From positions 84,273,139 through 84,337,138 of the forward strand of contig NC_132918.1 in the NCBI RefSeq assembly GCF_047675955.1: a stretch of DNA of 64,000 bases. The letters are read 5' to 3'. This document shows positions 11,233 through 22,882 of this stretch, piece after piece. Made by a program: the position numbers and the translations under genes. This DNA comes from Chlorocebus sabaeus (lineage: Eukaryota > Chordata > Mammalia > Primates > Cercopithecidae). The notes beneath the pieces were generated by a model, which made no database searches, was not told the origin of the DNA, and saw nothing but the letters and a program-made list of their open reading frames with translations. Within the stretch, counting starts at the first letter, position 1. The number at the start of each line of letters is the position of its first letter.

Positions 11233-12281
11233 GGTGGCCACTGAGTGTTACCCATATGGAAAATCCCTTAGGCTACAGGAATAGAAGCAGGGCTGTAACT
11301 GGTCAGGGACTAAGACAGACAAAAGGAAGATTCCCTCCCTCTCCCCAGGTGATCTGGGCTCTCTGGAAACCCAGAGAGCAGTCCAGTTCAAAAGAAATCA
11401 TCAAATGTCAAGACAGAATTACTGAGGAGAGTCCCCAACAACATAATAAAGATGAAAATTAAACATAAACTTCTTAGCTAAGCATTCCAGACCCTCAATA
11501 ATACGGCCTTGGCCTTAGAGTCCACCATTTCCCTTTAAACTTCACATTCCAAGAGAAGAGAGCATTCAATGTCTTCAAATGGGAATTCAAGGGACTGTAC
11601 TGATGGGTGAGTGCCATAGGAACCTCCTCTCTGGTTCAACTCCTGTGGTCAGAACTCAAGTTTGTGAATTAAGCTGTTCCATTGTTTTCATTACGTTGCC
11701 ATGCCAACTTAGGTTCTAGAGTGCAATCTTAACTTTAAAAATCACTCCTTAAACTGGGACACTGACACGAAGGTGATAACCGTTTGATACTTAGTAGCAT
11801 AGAATGGCAACCCTAGAAGAGACCTCACTTTGAGCAAGTCCAAACTGCTTTAATTTGTTGACAAGGAAGCCAAAGGATCCCGAGGGAAACTTGCCTAAAG
11901 GTACACTTGCCGAGCACACCCAGGAAGTTAGTGAACTAGGGAGGTAACTCTAGGTGCCTACACAGAAATGCATAATACCTTTTATCTTAACTTGTGTCCC
12001 TCATACTTTCTTTGATGTCTCAGCGTTTCAAAAGCCTATCTTATTTGCATTGTAATTTATCACTAGCTCTTCATTTATGTGTTTAAATTTTGTCAAGGTT
12101 CTTCTTCCTTCTTTAATTTCTTCCCTGATGAGACATGTAAAATGACTCAAGCTGTTAGGAGAAGAATTTTAGGTAGGAAGAAAAAAATAATAATTCAACG
12201 GTAATAGTTTCATCTTACTGAGGTTTTAAAATATCAGGGTCATTTTCAATTTAATTCGACCATATACTGGGTATCCAAGTC
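11233..12281. other. Spacer between the two duplicated segments
   Basis: Weak resemblance to an antisense MIR at about 11830-11960 ('ttgttgacaaggaagccaaa', 'cttgcctaaaggtacac'). Otherwise nothing is recognised. Confidence 0.4.
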
Positions 12282-12428
12282 TGCTGGTGACTGAACTGGG
12301 GGTGGGACTATTATTTATGTGACAGAGGAATAACTTCTTCCCCTGTGGACCCCAAAGATGCAGAAAGATGGAGAAAATCCAAAATTAATGCCAAGAAGAG
12401 GTGGGAGCTGCTCACGGTGTGAACTGGG
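12282..12428. repeat. Copy B of the locally duplicated segment
   Basis: Partner of 11088-11232. Read on the minus strand, both copies encode a similar stretch containing S-A-S-L-G-S-T-G-E inside longer open frames. That could be simple sequence similarity or a trace of a shared ancestral coding or LTR-internal region. No function can be assigned. Confidence 0.6.
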
Positions 12429-13235
12429 ATCAGTCCATCTCCAATCAGATGCGGTGTTTTCTCTAACGAAGGTGGGCTGTGATGGTTGCCTGAGTCTGCT
12501 CTGAGATTCCATCTAGCTCTGTGACATTGAGAGGTGACTGGATGGTTTCCCCATCCACTCCAGGGTAACCCACACTTCCTCCTGAGCCCTGTGAACCGGG
12601 AGGAGCCCAGGTGCTTAGCAGGAATGGTGAGCCACACCCCAGGCATGAGTCAGACCTCCCGGCCAGCAAGACGGGGAAGGGTGATGGGGTGGAGACTGTG
12701 GCAAGTTTCACCTTCTCCCGCCTTGTCTTTGCTTTGCTTTGTATTTGTAAGGAAGGGAGTTTCAAAGTGAAGCTCTGCCTTGTGGGGAGTCCTTCTCCCT
12801 GCCATGAATGGCTGGCAAAGTACACCCTTGTTTTCCTTTTCCTGGTTCTTTCTTAGTTCTCTCTTACTTTGGGGGAGTGCAAGCATAAGAGTAGGGGCAG
12901 GACTGGTTTGTGAGGCCATGTGCAAAGTGAAAATCCAGGCTCCTTGTTCAAGAACTATTAAGAATTTCAACATGACAACAGCAGAACAAAACCAAGCACA
13001 AGGCCCTTCTACCTGCAGGCCTGTGTAACTGCACGCGTTGCATGCCCATGAAGCCATTCTCGGCGGGGGTGGATCAGAAAGTCAGGTGAGGATCTGGAGT
13101 GGAGGACCCTTGCTGGGTCTCAAACCAAAGCCAAAAACGTAAGAGAATTCTTCCCCATCTGTAACGAATGTGAAAAATGGTGCAACATTAGCAGATTGGT
13201 ATCCAGAGAGTCTCGAAGTATTGCACTTAGATTCT
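12429..13235. other. Unclassified, possibly ancient-repeat sequence
   Basis: The 12890-13060 part, with 'ttgttcaagaactattaaga' and 'atttcaacatgacaacagca', looks like a dispersed mammalian repeat I cannot name. Overlapping open frames up to 135 codons on both strands have no domain. Confidence 0.35.
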
Positions 13236-13395
13236 GTGGCTGTCAAGAGCAGACTTTATTTTGCAAAGGAGAAATAGAGGCCAAGCTAGAAGAGGCGATC
13301 CTCTGAAGGTCACATTGTTTGTGAGTGGCAGAATGGGAACTAAATCCTAGGCTTTCTAACTTCCATGCCAGTGCCCTTTTTAGCCCTCGGTGAAC
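13236..13395 (-). repeat. MIR SINE fragment, antisense
   Basis: Contains 'aaaggagaaatagaggccaa', 'aaggtcacattgtttgtgag' and 'tggcagaatgggaactaaat', matching the reverse complement of the MIR core. Confidence 0.65.
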
Positions 13396-13815
13396 CTGTG
13401 CAACAATGAAATTTTTCTCTTTCATTGCGGATAAAATTGGAACTTGGAAATAAGAGTGAGATGCAGGGAAGGAAATGAGATCAATGATAAATGAATGGAG
13501 AAAACAAAACAGTTTAGGAAGCCAAAGCAGTTTGTCTGAGTCCTATCTGATACACAACATACAGCAGAGCAGACAAATGTCTATGTGGCAAAACAAAACT
13601 GGAGGCAGCAGATATTTTCCAATAAAAGATGCATATTTCCAACCAGCCTTGAGCTCATCTGATAAGGGACAGATTGTCCGGAGTAAATAGAGAGAGAAAA
13701 AAAGATGCTTTGGGCTGAATTTAGTCCCTTGTCAAAAGCAGAAGGGGCTTTTTGTTTCTCCCTCTCTGAAATGTCACCTCTCTAGCTGCGAGGCCTCGTA
13801 GGACTGTGAAGGAAA
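13396..13815. other. Unique sequence, nothing recognised
   Basis: A 71-codon plus-strand frame at 13475-13690 has no recognisable domain or splice context. Confidence 0.4.
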
Positions 13816-14060
13816 ACAGAGTAATTGATACATTCATTCATTTACTCATCCACCCATCCATCAAAGTAGGTATCTTTTGAGTACCTACTATTGGCATTGT
13901 AGTGTACTAGGTCCTAAAAAGAATGTCTTGTTTAAGACATGGCCCTTATCTTTAAAGAGGGTAGACAGATGCATATCGGGGAAGAAAACTATAAGAGGGC
14001 AGTACTAGTGACGTGTGCTGTGTACTACTGGAACTCAAGAGAAGGGGAAATTCATACTGC
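13816..14060 (-). repeat. L2 3' end, antisense
   Basis: ATTC/CATC-rich tail ('cattcattcatttactcatc'), then 'gagtacctactattggcatt', 'gtactaggtcctaaaaagaa' and 'gacatggcccttatctttaa', as in an antisense L2 3' end. Confidence 0.6.
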
Positions 14061-14524
14061 TTAGTGCCTGTTCACTTCAAAAACTACTGCCAGTATCTGT
14101 TCATTGTCATTGAACTCCTCTTTCCCAAAAGACTCCTGGGACAAGGGGTTTATCTGGGCAGTTGAGATATGGGATTCCTGTAGACAGTACCTATTTACTC
14201 CCAGTGATGCATGTTTATGTACCAGTTTTTATCTGCATGATCCACTGTGAGGGAGACCTGGACATGAGGTGATTCTGGTTCATACCTGACCAGGATCCAC
14301 GCCACCTATACTTCCTCCTGCCCATCTGCTGCCCCAGGCAGTGTGTAAGAGAACAGCCCTGCCGAGTTTAGGGAGGAGGCTGGCTTGTGTGGTCATCCAT
14401 CCCCATCTGAAAAATGGCAGAAGAGGGATTCTAACATACCAGTGTTTCCTAACCTAAATAAGGAACAACATACATTATTTCTCATAGACAGTAGAGCTAA
14501 ATGAGAAGAGGAAGAAGAATAATT
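14061..14524. other. Unique sequence, nothing recognised
   Basis: No repeat or exon identified. Confidence 0.4.
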
Positions 14525-14537
14525 TGTAAAAGCTATT

Positions 14538-14824
14538 TTATTTGAGATGGAGTCTCACTCTGTTGCCCAGGCTGGAGTGCAGTGGAGCGATCTTGGCTCA
14601 CTGCAATCTCCACTTCCTGGGTTCAAGCGATTCTCCTGCCTCAGCCTCCCATGTAGCTGGGATTACAAGTGCCCACCACTGCGCCCGGCTAATTTTGGGA
14701 TTTTCAGTAGAGACAGGTTTCACCATGTTGGCCAGGCTGGTCTTGAACTCCTGACCTCAGATGATCCACTTGCCTCAGCCTCCCAAAGTGCTGGGAATAC
14801 AGGCGTGAGTCACCAGGCCCAACC
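14538..14824 (-). mobile_element. Full-length Alu, antisense
   Basis: Complete antisense Alu with a very short tail. Flanked by a near-perfect 13 bp duplication, TGTAAAAGCTATT (14525-14537) and TGTAAAGGCTATT (14825-14837). Confidence 0.95.
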
Positions 14825-15079
14825 TGTAAAGGCTATTATAGAAGAGACAGAAGAGACCAGACACAGAGAGAAATGATCTCTGAGGGCCAATCTGGTAAAA
14901 TTATTCTGTGCTTCCCTGCTCCTTGGCTGTTGAGCATGTTGTCCACTGGGAGATCTGTACATAGCCTTTGCTATGCCTGGAAATATAGACATGAAATGAA
15001 TTCTTACATATAGCCATATGTTCTGTAATAGTATTGCTTCACATTCATACCAATACTTAGAATTTTACAAAGCTCTTAT

Positions 15080-15245
15080 CACCTCCAGGAGCTCATCAAC
15101 CTCAACAGCCCAGGGAGGTTGGTGGGATCTGTACTGTAATTCCCAGTGCACAGAAGAGGCAACTAAGGCTTGGGGAAAACTCAGCTACTCGTCTCTGATA
15201 CCAGTGAGCAGCTGAACAGGGACCAGAGCTGAGGTTCTCCGTGTG
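15080..15245 (-). repeat. MIR SINE fragment, antisense
   Basis: 'cagaagaggcaactaaggct' followed by 'aactcagctac' and 'cagggaccagagctgaggtt', an antisense MIR pattern. Confidence 0.55.
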
Positions 15246-15769
15246 GCATTACTCCTACTGCCTGTGCCCCTCCTGGATGTATTATGTTTCCTGCCCCAGT
15301 TACTGTAGGCCGCAGTACGGTGGAGCTCAGCATGAGCTGGGAGGAGTGTTCAGTGGCCACTGGAAACCTAACAATTATCAGATGGATGCCATGTGAACAA
15401 CTGATGTCTTTTCACAGAGTTTCTTGCCCTTTAAAATCGCATACTTCAAACAGCAGTGCATTGCTTAGTCTTTCTCTTAAGAGACCAGGCTGGGATCCAG
15501 CATGTCTCCACTCCTCCCGCCTTTTGTGCCCCCACCCTGAGCCATCATAAAGACATTTGGAGCTGAGTGGGAACAGTATTTGCCTCGCAATTATTTCTAA
15601 TTGCCCTGCAGTTTTGCGGCATCTAAGTGATGTGACCTAGATACCAGTTCTGTAAAACTCTCTTTTCAGCCTGGGGTCTGCATTAGGGAGGGGACATAAA
15701 TCAGTTTGATCAGGTAACTGTGGCTGAGTCCATCTCACCAATAACATTTATAACCAACTCTACCATCTG
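15246..15769. other. Unique sequence, nothing recognised
   Basis: An 88-codon frame at 15284-15550 lacks a recognisable domain. Confidence 0.4.
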
Positions 15770-16060
15770 TGCTTGTTGAAATCCTAGCTCTTCTTAACAG
15801 CCCGGATCTAACGCTGCCTCCTCCGCTGTGCAGCCTTCCTGGAGTTGCTCCCTCCTCTGGGTGGCCATAGTACTTGTTATGATCTTGTCTGTGGTGCTCA
15901 TCATCTTCTATACTGCGTAATGCTAATTCACTTACACATTTTATCTCCCTGAGCTCCTTATGTCAGAGACTATGTTTGGTTCATTTTCATATTCCTGTCT
16001 ACGTGGATAACTGAGAAAGCCCAAGGTAGTTGCTCAGTTAACTACTGTTGAGTTAGTATA
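15770..16060 (+). repeat. L2 3' portion, sense
   Basis: 'tgcagccttcctggagttgc', 'tctccctgagctccttatgt', 'cagagactatgtttggttca' and 'ttcatattcctgtctac' follow the end of L2 in sense orientation. Confidence 0.6.
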
Positions 16061-16106
16061 CATGATGTCCTCAATATGGTGGAAGCAGGTAAAAGGACTG
16101 TTTATT

Positions 16107-16170
16107 CATTGTGACCTCTCCTGGGGGGTGAGTTTGGTCACTGTGACCTCTCCTGGGTGGTGAGTTGCCA
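16107..16170. repeat. 32 bp tandem duplication
   Basis: Two adjacent 32 bp units (16107-16138 and 16139-16170) share 'tgtgacctctcctggg' and 'ggtgagtt' with a few mismatches. Confidence 0.85.
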
Positions 16171-16749
16171 GTTTGCACTTCATTTCCTGTGGAATCTTTT
16201 CATGACCTCAGTATTCCTGGAACTTTGAACAACATTTTTTGAAGGGTGAATATGAGTTATTTTTCTTTTAAAAGAATGGAATTCAACCAGTCTAGTTTGT
16301 CAGTGCACCTCCGTTCCTCCAGCTGTCAAACAGATACAATCTGATTTGGCCAGAGTCTGCTGAATGAAGTAGAGAATTTAGGATAGAAAATTGAAATTCA
16401 ATGATACACACACAGCATTTTGTTTTCTGCGCTCTCCTTTCTTCCAGCAATCCACCTACTTGTGCAGTTCAAACTTTATTTTATACCAACTCTGTATGTA
16501 GAACACACTTGCTTAGGTTTCAGAATGTGTTCATTAAGATTCTATTTCATTTTTTTTAGCACCGTTGCTATGTCAAATCTTATCCTAGGTTTATTCTCAT
16601 ATGCTTCCTTTCAAATTCTATCTGCGTTTCTGAAGGAGAAACGATACTCTCAACTTACAGATAACCAAAATTAAAAAGCCTCAGAAAGATAAATTATGAC
16701 TTGACATAGGCTGCAAAGCCATTAAATGACCGATCAGGATTCACTAAAT
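16171..16749. other. Unique sequence, nothing recognised
   Basis: An 84-codon hydrophobic plus-strand frame at 16420-16674 is AT-rich and unsupported. Confidence 0.4.
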
Positions 16750-16905
16750 AGAAATTAATAGATCATCATTAATTCAATGTGTATCTATTTCTTACTTACT
16801 GTCTGCTGGGTATTGTGAGGAGTATATGAGAGAATAAGATGTAGCATTGCCCTCAAGGGGCTCCCTGTCTAGGGAGGGGGATACACACTTACATATCATG
16901 TACAT
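16750..16905 (-). repeat. L2/MIR-like 3' end, antisense
   Basis: 'tactgtctgctgggtattgt' then 'gccctcaaggggctccctgt', matching the antisense pattern of a transposon end with 'catggagcttacattctag'. Confidence 0.5.
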
Positions 16906-17819
16906 AAATGTACCACATACATTACAATATCATGTGGTACATTTCCTAATAGGAATGCTGACCAGAGATTCTATGTGTGCATGTGTCTGTTTTCAGAGAT
17001 AGACTGCTCTCCCTGTCTTCTACATTTTTGACAAGAGTGGTAGTGATGCTGAAAATCACAAATATCCAATACATGAAGCCATCATAAAGAATATGAACGA
17101 TAGGAGTGTAGGCCTTAGGCTGAAGCTTTATTATAGCTACCTGGGGGCATACAGAAGCCATCGAGGAATGGATGGTAGGCTGCTCCTGCTCCTGCTCCCT
17201 TGGCTGGATGTGTATTAGAGGGAGTTGGCAGAAAAATGCAGGACTTCTTGAGGAAGACGACAGGAGGTAAAGGTGTGTCATTGTAGAACAAGAACGGTCC
17301 CACCCACAAACCCAATTGTCTGCCTCTGACAGGTTGAGTTCCACCCTGTAAACATCCTCAGTCCTTTCATTTGACTATTTGAGGGTGAGAATGTAACTCT
17401 CAGCCTAGTTGGTGAAGTGAGATTCAGACTGAGTGGGGTCACAGCACAGGGCGCTGCCTTGCCTGGTTTTATCTGAGCCAATCACACCTCTCCTAGCCAC
17501 TATCTGTGGTCTAGCCCCCTTTGTCCAGGAAGAGAAAGAAGAGCCTCGAGGACCGGCCTAGTCAGGTAAGATCAAGTGGCTTGTCACTGGTTCTGCAGAG
17601 ATGGGTTGTTTCTCTATGAACCAATTGCTCCTGTCCCCTAAGCTGAGTTTCTGGTCACCTCCCCCACTGACTTGCAGTTTGGTTTAGGTTTGTAGTTTTG
17701 CATTACCATGTGAAATTCCCCTATTCTTCCTTACTGTCCAGGGTTGATGAGGTTTGTAGACTAGCATTTTTTAGCCTATAAAGCCACTTGACATACTTAT
17801 CTATATATTGATTTTGATC
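16906..17819. other. Unique sequence, nothing recognised
   Basis: Short direct repeat 'acattacaatatcatgtggt' region near 16906-16945 only. Minus-strand frames of 66-132 codons at 16946-17481 have no recognisable domain. Confidence 0.4.
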
Positions 17820-17990
17820 TTAACTGCCCTATAGTGCAGTAGGGTGGGTATAATTTTCTCCATTTGGTGGCTTAGTGAACTGAGGCTTGGTCAATTGAAG
17901 TGATTTATTCCAATTGGATCAGCAGGCTAAGGCCAAGATTAGATTTGATTCCTTCTTCCCTCTTCCTCTGTTATAGAACCCAGCAGGTCA
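17820..17990 (-). repeat. MIR SINE fragment, antisense
   Basis: 'ttttctccatttggtggctt', 'agtgaactgaggcttggtca' and 'gcaggctaaggccaagatta' follow antisense MIR. Confidence 0.6.
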
Positions 17991-18612
17991 TACCTTACCC
18001 CCAAAAGCCAAAAGAAGTGAAAAGCCTTTCTGAACTGTTAAATGGCAAACAAAAGGTGATTATTTCTTTGCAGGCAGTTTGAGAGGGTTATTTTTGAATT
18101 CATTTGAGGGAAATTTTATAATGATCTATAGGTCCCATCAAACAGTGCTGTTTTTAGAGAACAAATGAGGGCATGTATGTAAAGGGGAATTGTAAACTGT
18201 AAGGTGGTAGGTAAATGAGACAGTGATGACTACTTGGAGCCTGAGACATCCTCCAGATCTCTGTATAAGCAGGTTTTAATTTGGGGCTAAATGACACTCT
18301 CCAAATGTCAGAGGCAGCGTAGTGAGGCACAGATCATACAGGCCCTGGGGAAGTGTTTTAGCTTTTCAGTCACACTGTGGTTTGTAGAAAAGCAAATCTC
18401 AATGGGGAAAACACCCCCAAATCCTTTCAAATTGACTCCTGCAATTTCCTCTCTTGTGACAGCTATCATCATATCTCATTGTTCTACAGTTTTAAGGAAA
18501 TCTCATCTTCAGTCATTATGTAGTTTACTTTTTGAGATGCTAATTTTAGCTATCATTTTTCTTTTCATGCTCAAAAGGTTATATCATTCTTAGTTGTGGA
18601 AGGAAATGTTTC

Positions 18613-18614
<2 letters not shown>
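17991..18614. other. Unique sequence, nothing recognised
   Basis: A 100-codon plus-strand frame at 18291-18593 has no domain match I can name. Confidence 0.4.

Positions 18615-18644
<30 letters not shown>
18615..18644. repeat. (TG)n microsatellite
   Basis: About 15 TG units ending at TCTG. Confidence 0.93.
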
Positions 18645-18748
18645 CTGTTTGAGTTTATTATGACAGTGCCAATATTCATCCCTTGGGACCACCACAAATG
18701 CAGTGGGTTGTAATGCTACATAATCTTTGGCAGACTTCTATATATTCA

Positions 18749-18953
18749 ATTTTTTTTTTAGACAAAGCCTTGCTCTGTCGCCCAGGCTGGAGTGTAGTGG
18801 TGTGATCTTGGCTCACTGCAGCCCCCACCTCCCGAGTTCAAGTGATTCTTCTGCCTTAGCCTCCTGAGTAGCTGGGATTACAGGCATGCACCACCACGTC
18901 TGGCTAATTGTATTTTTAGTAGAGATGGGGTTTCACCAAGTTGGTCAGGCTGG
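18749..18953 (-). mobile_element. Truncated Alu, antisense
   Basis: T-run and 'cttgctctgtcgcccaggct' through 'gtttcaccaagttggtcagg' are present. The part corresponding to the Alu 5' third is missing, so this is a 5'-truncated insertion or a later deletion. Confidence 0.92.
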
Positions 18954-18989
18954 AACTTTTACATATTCTTAGTGTCTTTCTGGCTGTAA

Positions 18990-19115
18990 GGATCCTGAAG
19001 AAATCATTTAATCGGTTACCTTATTCAAAACAGAGAAACTGAGGCCCAGAAAGATGAAGTGATATGCACAAGTCACACAGCCAGTATCATTGGAGCTGTA
19101 AGTCACATACGGGTC
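18990..19115 (-). repeat. MIR SINE fragment, antisense
   Basis: 'cagagaaactgaggcccaga', 'aagtgatatgcacaagtcac' and 'acagccagtatcattggagc' are a clear antisense MIR core. Confidence 0.75.
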
Positions 19116-19327
19116 TCTTACTCTTTCATTGCCCACAATGTGTAGCGAATGGTGCTGGGTATCCCAAGCAGAAACATTAGCCATGCCATTCTGGAGACTG
19201 TAACCAGATGTCCTTTAAGATTTCTTCCAATTAAGAGTTTTAGGGCACTTTGGCCTTTGCTTAGCATCTACTGGAGATGGTATCATGCCCTTTAGGGTAG
19301 GGAAATTTGTAAGAGAAGCTTCTGTCT

Positions 19328-19851
19328 TTATTGACTTGGTTCCTCTGGAATATTCGTTTCAGCCAAATGATGGAGCTGCTTCTTAGGTATAAGATGGGGA
19401 GATGGGCAAGAAGTGGTGGCATCTTCATTTTCTTCAGCCTGTCTGGATTTTGATATTTTCTGGGATCTTTCTAAATAAGTGTCCCTCAGTTCAATACTTT
19501 TAAAACTTGAAGTGATAGTTGATGTTTTACTCAACATTGTTTCATCCAATGGCAGCGTCGAGTCCGAGAATTCGTTTACTCCAGAAGTTGCAGAGCAGCA
19601 GCCACAGGTGAATCCAGCATGCAGATGTGCTTTGTTTGTGCTGCCACGTTAAACAAGATAAAACTAGTTCCAAAGTATTTGATATCTAGGAAATGTCCTG
19701 TAAAAAATCCAGATATCTTGTTTTCAGGAAGATCAAGAGATCTGATAATGATGGACCCACATCCCCACATGGATAACACCTGTGCTGGGGCTGGGCAGCA
19801 TCTTCTTCCTATAGATAGAACATATTTTCCCCCATCCTCCACAACTCCCAT
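19328..19851 (-). pseudogene. Possible decayed coding remnant (unidentified)
   Basis: Two consecutive minus-strand open frames, 19851-19576 (91 codons) and 19549-19328 (73 codons), lie in different frames and are separated by a short gap with a stop. They could be one older reading frame broken by a frameshift. The second frame is hydrophilic and rich in S/T/E/K, unlike transposon frames nearby, and is followed at once by an AATAAA-like signal. I recognise no parent gene and see no poly-A tail. Chance open frames in unique DNA remain the likelier explanation. Confidence 0.2.
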
Positions 19852-19921
19852 TGTACCTAATTTAGGCTACCAAGTGTTTGAATTTTCCACTTCTGATCTC
19901 TTGCTGTCTCTTAGGTATTAG

Positions 19922-20394
19922 GATTCCTTTCAATCATTCTCTTTCAAGGGAAACCTAGTTCTACATAATGACAGACCAGGCTACCAGGGCACCAGGGAAG
20001 AGGTGAAGTTAATTATTTGTCCCTAACGTCTCACTATGTAAGAGGTAGAGGATAGATGATGACTTCAGTAGAACATACTGTTGACTCTGATACCTACCTA
20101 GGATATTTTCTTTAGCTAGCTATCAAAACTCAGTGACTTGAATGTTAAAGTATTAAGCAAGATGACACTGCTGTAGCATAATATTTAAGTGCCTACAAAA
20201 GAATAGGAAGGACGGTTGATACTTGCAGGGTAATCCTCTTTTATGCCAATGGATCAATGGCATAAAAACAAGAAAAGAAATTATTATGTGTGATAGCACA
20301 TGGATAGCAATATAATGCCCTGTTTCCAAAGAATCCAAATTGCTGAAATCCTGGAAACTAGCTTAATGATATGCTTTCTATTATTCACTCACTA
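19922..20394. other. Unique sequence, nothing recognised
   Basis: No repeat or exon identified. Confidence 0.4.
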
Positions 20395-20800
20395 ATATAA
20401 TAATCACTTTTTGGTCACCTATGGTGTATACAACCCTAAGCTTAGGGTTTTAGGGGTAAAGAGTAGAGACCCTTTCTCAAAGGGGCTTACCATCTGGTAT
20501 TGAAAATATATACACAAATAACTACAACACAAGACCGAATATGATAAATATTTCAAGAAGAAGAAGAAAGCAAATGTTGAGGTCTCATGAAGATGAAATT
20601 TATGGCAAATAGGTAGGTTGCCATCAGAGATAATTGTAAGGATGGAATGGCACTTGAACTGGGCTTTGGATTGATAGACATGAGAAGAGTTTTCCACAAG
20701 AGAAGAGTTTAAGTAAATTCCCAAATCAATACTATCTGAAGTATATTTGAAGGGTAGAAAGCATTTACTATGGTTCAATATAGGGCCAGTGGAACTGAAG
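20395..20800 (-). repeat. L2 3' portion, antisense
   Basis: 'tggtcacctatggtgtatac', 'aaaggggcttaccatctggt' and 'atggcacttgaactgggctt' correspond to antisense L2 3' blocks. Confidence 0.55.
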
Positions 20801-21689
20801 TGGAATGAGGCTGGAAATCTGGGTCTTCACCAGATACCTGGGTGCTGAATGGCAGGCTCAGGGCTTCAGATCAGGCATAACATGGTGTCTTTGATGGGCA
20901 TTACAGCTATTGACCAGACATTAGTTCATGGTTATTAGCTCATTGTTATCTGAGTTCGTAAGTCAGCAGTGACAGAACGTCTGTGTAGGCACACCTTAGC
21001 TCTACATTAGGATTTTCAGAAGTAACAGAAAAAATAAGAACGGGATAGAGCACTTATATGAACACAATAGACAGTATTATGTGAAGTGAGTAAGGCAAGG
21101 TGGTGCTATACAGTGGAATTTAAAAGATGGATAAAAATATCTTCGAAATACATTAAGCAACCTGTAAGATTCATTTAAAAATATGGAAAAGATTTCTCTG
21201 TCTCAAGAAAGTCTATTCCTCTGGGTTATCTGAATGTTAGAAAAATGATGATGCACAAGTTGAGTTCTTAACTTGTGGGATGTGGGGAGGTTTTTAGTAT
21301 GTAACCCTTGTCCTTTGGTCTGGGAAGCTGTCACTCTATAAGGAACAGGCATAGAAGATTCTTGGACGTCCTGACCCTGGATTCCTTCATAATAAACATT
21401 ACTGAAAAAATCATAAATATATGCATACTCCACTGTGTTTCACAGCATTCCTGGTGGGTGAAGGGAAAGTTTTTGTCTTGCAAAGGGCTACACTGGTCAC
21501 CAGAACAATACTTAATGTGTACACAGCTCCAAACACCAAGGCATTTTATAAATAACCAAACTTTTCTCATTTGCATGTGTATGATTGTGTGCGGGATTGG
21601 CTTAGAGTTGTACTTGCATCTCAGAGTTCTGTGCCTCAAGAGAGGTATGTAGGTGGTGTGACACAGAGTAAAATGAGATATTTGAACAA
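20801..21689. other. Unique sequence, nothing recognised
   Basis: Frames of 76-114 codons on both strands at 21203-21652 overlap one another and lack support. Confidence 0.4.
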
Positions 21690-22700
21690 GATTCGTTCAT
21701 TTTAAACTATTTATTGAACAATGGTTCAATTCAAACATCTATTCAAGTTACATTCATTCAAAACTATTGAATATCTGTTCTAAGTTTTGGAAATAAAATT
21801 GTGTCTTTTCTACAACCCCATAAGTAGTTCTGATAATAGCAGCAGTGAACAAAAATAATAATCTCTTTATTCAAGGAGCTTACATTTATAGTGAGACAGA
21901 AAATAAACAAAACCATTCAGTAAAATATATAATGCATGAGATATGGAGAACAATAGAACAGAGAAAGAGAATAGAAAGTTATGGAGAGCTAGATTTTGGA
22001 GAGGGTGCTTAGGGTGGAATGAGGCATTATTTGAGTAAAGAACTTAAGGATATGCAGGAGTCAGTGAGGCACTAATTGGGGAAAGAATGTTCCAGGCAGC
22101 TGGAACAGGAAGCGCAAAGACCTTGAAGTAAGAGCTTGCCAGTCTGGCATCTTTGAAAAATAAGGCGTGGAATGAACTGAGTGGAAAGATCTTTGGATTT
22201 TAGGGGATGAAGTTAGAAGTTAGATGATGGTGGAGTGAGAACAGGGAAAAGTGGTAATGCAGGACCCTGTCAGATACAATAAGGACTTTGACTTTCACTC
22301 TGATTGAAATAGGAGCTATTTGCAGATTGGAGCAGAGGAATCACATGGTCTGACTTACATTTCAAAGGCATCCTTCTGTCTGTTGAGAACAGATGAGGGT
22401 GAAGTGGGGAGAGAGGTGGCAGAAGGAGAGAGATTCTTAGGGAGTTATTGCTGTAAACCAGATGAGTGATGTGGAAGCTTGGACGAGGATGTAGTTGGTT
22501 GTGTAGGAATGAGAATGTTTTGATTCTAGTGACTGATATATAGAATGAGGGATAATAAGACAGATAAGTCAAGTATATACCACAGTTTCATCTGAGCAAC
22601 AGGTAGAAAAGAGTGGCTTTATTTGAGATGGAGAAGATGGTGAGATAAACAAGTTTTTGAAGGAGTATTAGCAGCTTACTTATGGACAGGTTAAGTTTGA
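21690..22700 (-). repeat. Long L2 LINE segment, antisense
   Basis: The best-preserved L2 in the window (~1 kb). In order it shows 'caaggagcttacatttatag', 'agacagaaaataaacaaaac', 'aatgttccaggcagctggaa', 'gcgcaaagaccttgaagtaa', 'aataaggactttgactttca' and 'ggaatcacatggtctgactt'. The minus-strand 100-codon frame at 22270-22572 is the decayed L2 reverse-transcriptase C-terminal region. Confidence 0.8.
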
Positions 22701-22776
22701 AAGGTTAAGCTGGGAGTAAATGTATAAATCTGGTATTCAGTGAGGATATCAGAGCCAAAGATAAAAAATGGGAATC

Positions 22777-22882
22777 ATATATGTATGTATGTGTATACAT
22801 ATATACACACACACATATATACGTATACATAGATATGTCTGTTTATATATGCATATACTTATATATGTGTGTATATATATGG
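22777..22882. repeat. TA/TG/CA-rich alternating microsatellite
   Basis: About 105 bases of largely alternating purine-pyrimidine sequence with TATG, ATAC, CACA and ATAT units and several short palindromes. Confidence 0.9.

Noticed and set aside
12311..13057. Overlapping open frames of 78-135 codons on both strands
   Set aside because: They overlap each other in several frames, indicating stop-poor GC-richer sequence rather than a gene.
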